This document shows positions 62,642 to 64,000 of a stretch of 64,000 nt of DNA, piece by piece. Numbering within the stretch: position 1 is the first letter of the stretch; every line of letters starts with the position of its first letter. The stretch comes from Microbacterium sp. 8M (GTDB lineage Bacteria; Actinomycetota; Actinomycetes; Actinomycetales; Microbacteriaceae). Made by a program: the position numbers and the translations under genes. The notes beneath the pieces are model-generated. The model made no database searches. It was not told where the DNA came from and worked only from the letters and a program-made list of their open reading frames with translations. The stretch is from the NCBI RefSeq assembly GCF_902506375.1, contig NZ_LR733284.1:2465092-2529091 (forward strand), read 5' to 3'.

Positions 62642-64000
62642 CTACTTGGTGTTCAGCTTGAAGCTCCCGGTCCAGGTCGCCGCGGCGTAGCGTCCGGCGA
62701 TCCCGGTCCACGACACCGTGACCGGATACGTGCCCGGCTTCAGCATCAGCTTCAGAGTGGTGGCGGCGACACCGTCCGCACCGGTCTGCGCCGTCACGGT
62801 CTGGCTGCCGATCACGAAGGTGACCGTCTGGTTCGCGATCGGACGCCCGAGGACATCGGTCACGGTCGCGGACAGCGGGACCCGCGCATTCGGCTTGCTC
62901 GTCAGAGTGCCCGTGTACGCGATCGACGACGCCATCGATGTCACCGTCTGCATCACCGCCGTGGAGCTGCTGGCGACATAGCGGGCGTCACCGGCGTACG
63001 CCGCCGTGATCGGATAGGAGCCTCCGGGGAGCGCCTCCGTCACGGTCGCGGCAGCGGAGCCCGTGCCGCCGGTGGTCGCCGTGGCCAGCAGCGTCGCGCC
63101 GCCGCCTGTGGTGAACGCGACCGGGGCCCCGTTCACGGCACGGCCGAACTCGTCGATCACGGCGGCGCGGTAGGTGACCGGTGCCGAGTAGGTCGCCGTC
63201 AGGTCGCCTGTGTACGACGTGCTCGTGGTCCGCGCACGGACCGTGACCGACACGTCCTTGCCGGTGCAGCCCCCATGCCGGTCGCACACGGTCACGGTGA
63301 CCAGCGCGGTTCCCGGATCCGCCCACTGGTGCGTCTCCGAGGGCCCGCCCGTCACGATGGCCGATCCGTCGTGGAAGTCCCAGGCGTAGGTCAGCGTCGA
63401 CTGCTCGGCGGCGCCGGGGTCCGTCGCCTGCGCCTGCAGCGTCAAGGGGCGCCCCCACGCGACGGTCGGATCGGCCGGCGTCACGATCACGGCCGGCGGA
63501 AGGTTGTTCACTCCGACGCCGAAGGTCGTGGTGCCGGACAGCCCGGTGACGTCGGTCGCGGTGACCATGCCGGAGAACGGCCCGGAGTCCGCGAACACGT
63601 GCGTCGTCGGATTCCCGTACGCCGTGCCGCCGTCGGAGAAGCTCCAGACGAACGTGGCGCCTGCCGCGCACGGTCCCGAGGCGGCGGCGCTGAACGGGAT
63701 CGCGCTTCCCTCATCCCCCGTGTAGGACGCAGCCGCGGTCACGGTCGGCGGCACGTTGTTCGCCATCGCGCTGCCGAGCGCGTAGGCCACGTCGGGTGCC
63801 GTCTCCGCGAACCCGCTGTCGTCGGTGGCCAGCGTGTCCGTCGCGTCGTAGACGGTGATGTTCGGCGCTCCCGGGAGGGAGAACGGCGGGTACGGCACCA
63901 CGACCGGAATGAGCGCCGGGGCCGAGACCTCGACCGCCCAGACGAGCTCCGTCACGGTGTGCACGGTTCCCTGCAGGCCCAGCCCGGAGAGGGCGTACGT
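62642..64000 (-). CDS. PKD/Ig-like surface protein, N-terminus beyond the window
   Basis: Partial: 453 codons are visible, open at the window's end. Domains in order: an Ig-like/large-repeat region (about 1-70 of the visible part), two PKD-like repeats (NNVPPTVTAAASYTGDEGSAIPF, FVWSFSDGGTAYGNPTTHVF; NNLPPAVIVTPADPTVAWGRPL, YAWDFHDGSAIVTGGPSETHQW), then two bacterial Ig-like repeats (SYTGDLTATYSAPVTYRAAV; AYTGTLTSKPNARVPLSATV) that share SYTG/AYTG-L starts. Ends FKLNTK, no sorting signal or membrane anchor. Probably exported adhesin or enzyme-associated repeat protein; the catalytic part, if any, would lie upstream. Confidence 0.75.
   Translation of the reverse strand, partial: TYALSGLGLQGTVHTVTELVWAVEVSAPALIPVVVPYPPFSLPGAPNITVYDATDTLATDDSGFAETAPDVAYALGSAMANNVPPTVTAAASYTGDEGSAIPFSAAASGPCAAGATFVWSFSDGGTAYGNPTTHVFADSGPFSGMVTATDVTGLSGTTTFGVGVNNLPPAVIVTPADPTVAWGRPLTLQAQATDPGAAEQSTLTYAWDFHDGSAIVTGGPSETHQWADPGTALVTVTVCDRHGGCTGKDVSVTVRARTTSTSYTGDLTATYSAPVTYRAAVIDEFGRAVNGAPVAFTTGGGATLLATATTGGTGSAAATVTEALPGGSYPITAAYAGDARYVASSSTAVMQTVTSMASSIAYTGTLTSKPNARVPLSATVTDVLGRPIANQTVTFVIGSQTVTAQTGADGVAATTLKLMLKPGTYPVTVSWTGIAGRYAAATWTGSFKLNTK

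Overview
The window is about 70% GC, densely packed, and free of rRNA, tRNA, CRISPR, IS or phage genes. Gene content and protein sequences point to the chromosome of a high-GC actinobacterium, most likely Microbacteriaceae (Microbacterium-like). Pointers are a DUF5302 protein, the paired luciferase-like oxidoreductase and FMN reductase, EfeUOB iron uptake under a DtxR/IdeR-type box, an IF-2 with a long Pro/Ala/Gly-rich N-terminus, a MutY without a NUDIX domain, and many starts preceded at 6-7 nt by a TANNNT -10 box, which is a leaderless-mRNA layout.

Layout. 0-6.4 kb: DUF5302, a secreted transglycosylase-like protein, an SRPBCC protein, a DctA dicarboxylate carrier divergent from its CitA/DcuS-type two-component system, then an FMN riboswitch controlling a lone type II lumazine synthase. 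6.4-12 kb: flavin oxidoreductase pair and efeUOB. 12-19.6 kb: Fe(II)/2OG oxygenase, rpsO with a duplicated tail, MFS exporter, AlkA-like glycosylase, YceI, FKBP, PrsW-like protease, FAH hydrolase. 19.6-25.9 kb: a complete carbohydrate island (binding protein, two permeases, cytoplasmic GH3, LacI regulator) preceded by two identical LacI-type operators. 26-33 kb: small membrane protein, aspartase, cAMP phosphodiesterase-like protein, Pit phosphate transporter, S9 oligopeptidase. 32.9-33.5 kb: two near-identical palindromic elements flanking a truncated AbiEi-like gene, the most unusual structure here. 33.5-41.7 kb: pfkA, SNF2 helicase, the truB-orf-orf-ribF cluster, a lipoprotein, MutY. 41.7-48.7 kb: a LuxR-type regulator with its own promoter, then nusA-ylxR-infB-rbfA. 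48.9-60.4 kb: amine oxidase, LOG-like protein, cupin, PNPOx, proS, PEP-mutase-like protein, RNB ribonuclease with an erythromycin-esterase-like gene, and ispG-alaX-GNAT. 60.5-64 kb: a TrpE-TrpG fusion behind a complete Trp-codon attenuator, and the C-terminal part of a PKD/Ig-like surface protein that runs off the window.

How parts fit together. The sugar island imports an oligosaccharide, cleaves it inside the cell (the GH3 lacks a signal peptide) and is probably autoregulated by LacI. DctA with the sensor pair handles C4-dicarboxylates, and the nearby aspartase can supply fumarate. EfeU, EfeO and EfeB form one translationally coupled iron operon. nusA to rbfA is the conserved transcription/translation block, but rimP is not beside it. 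Function calls rest on motifs read by eye; no database search was run.
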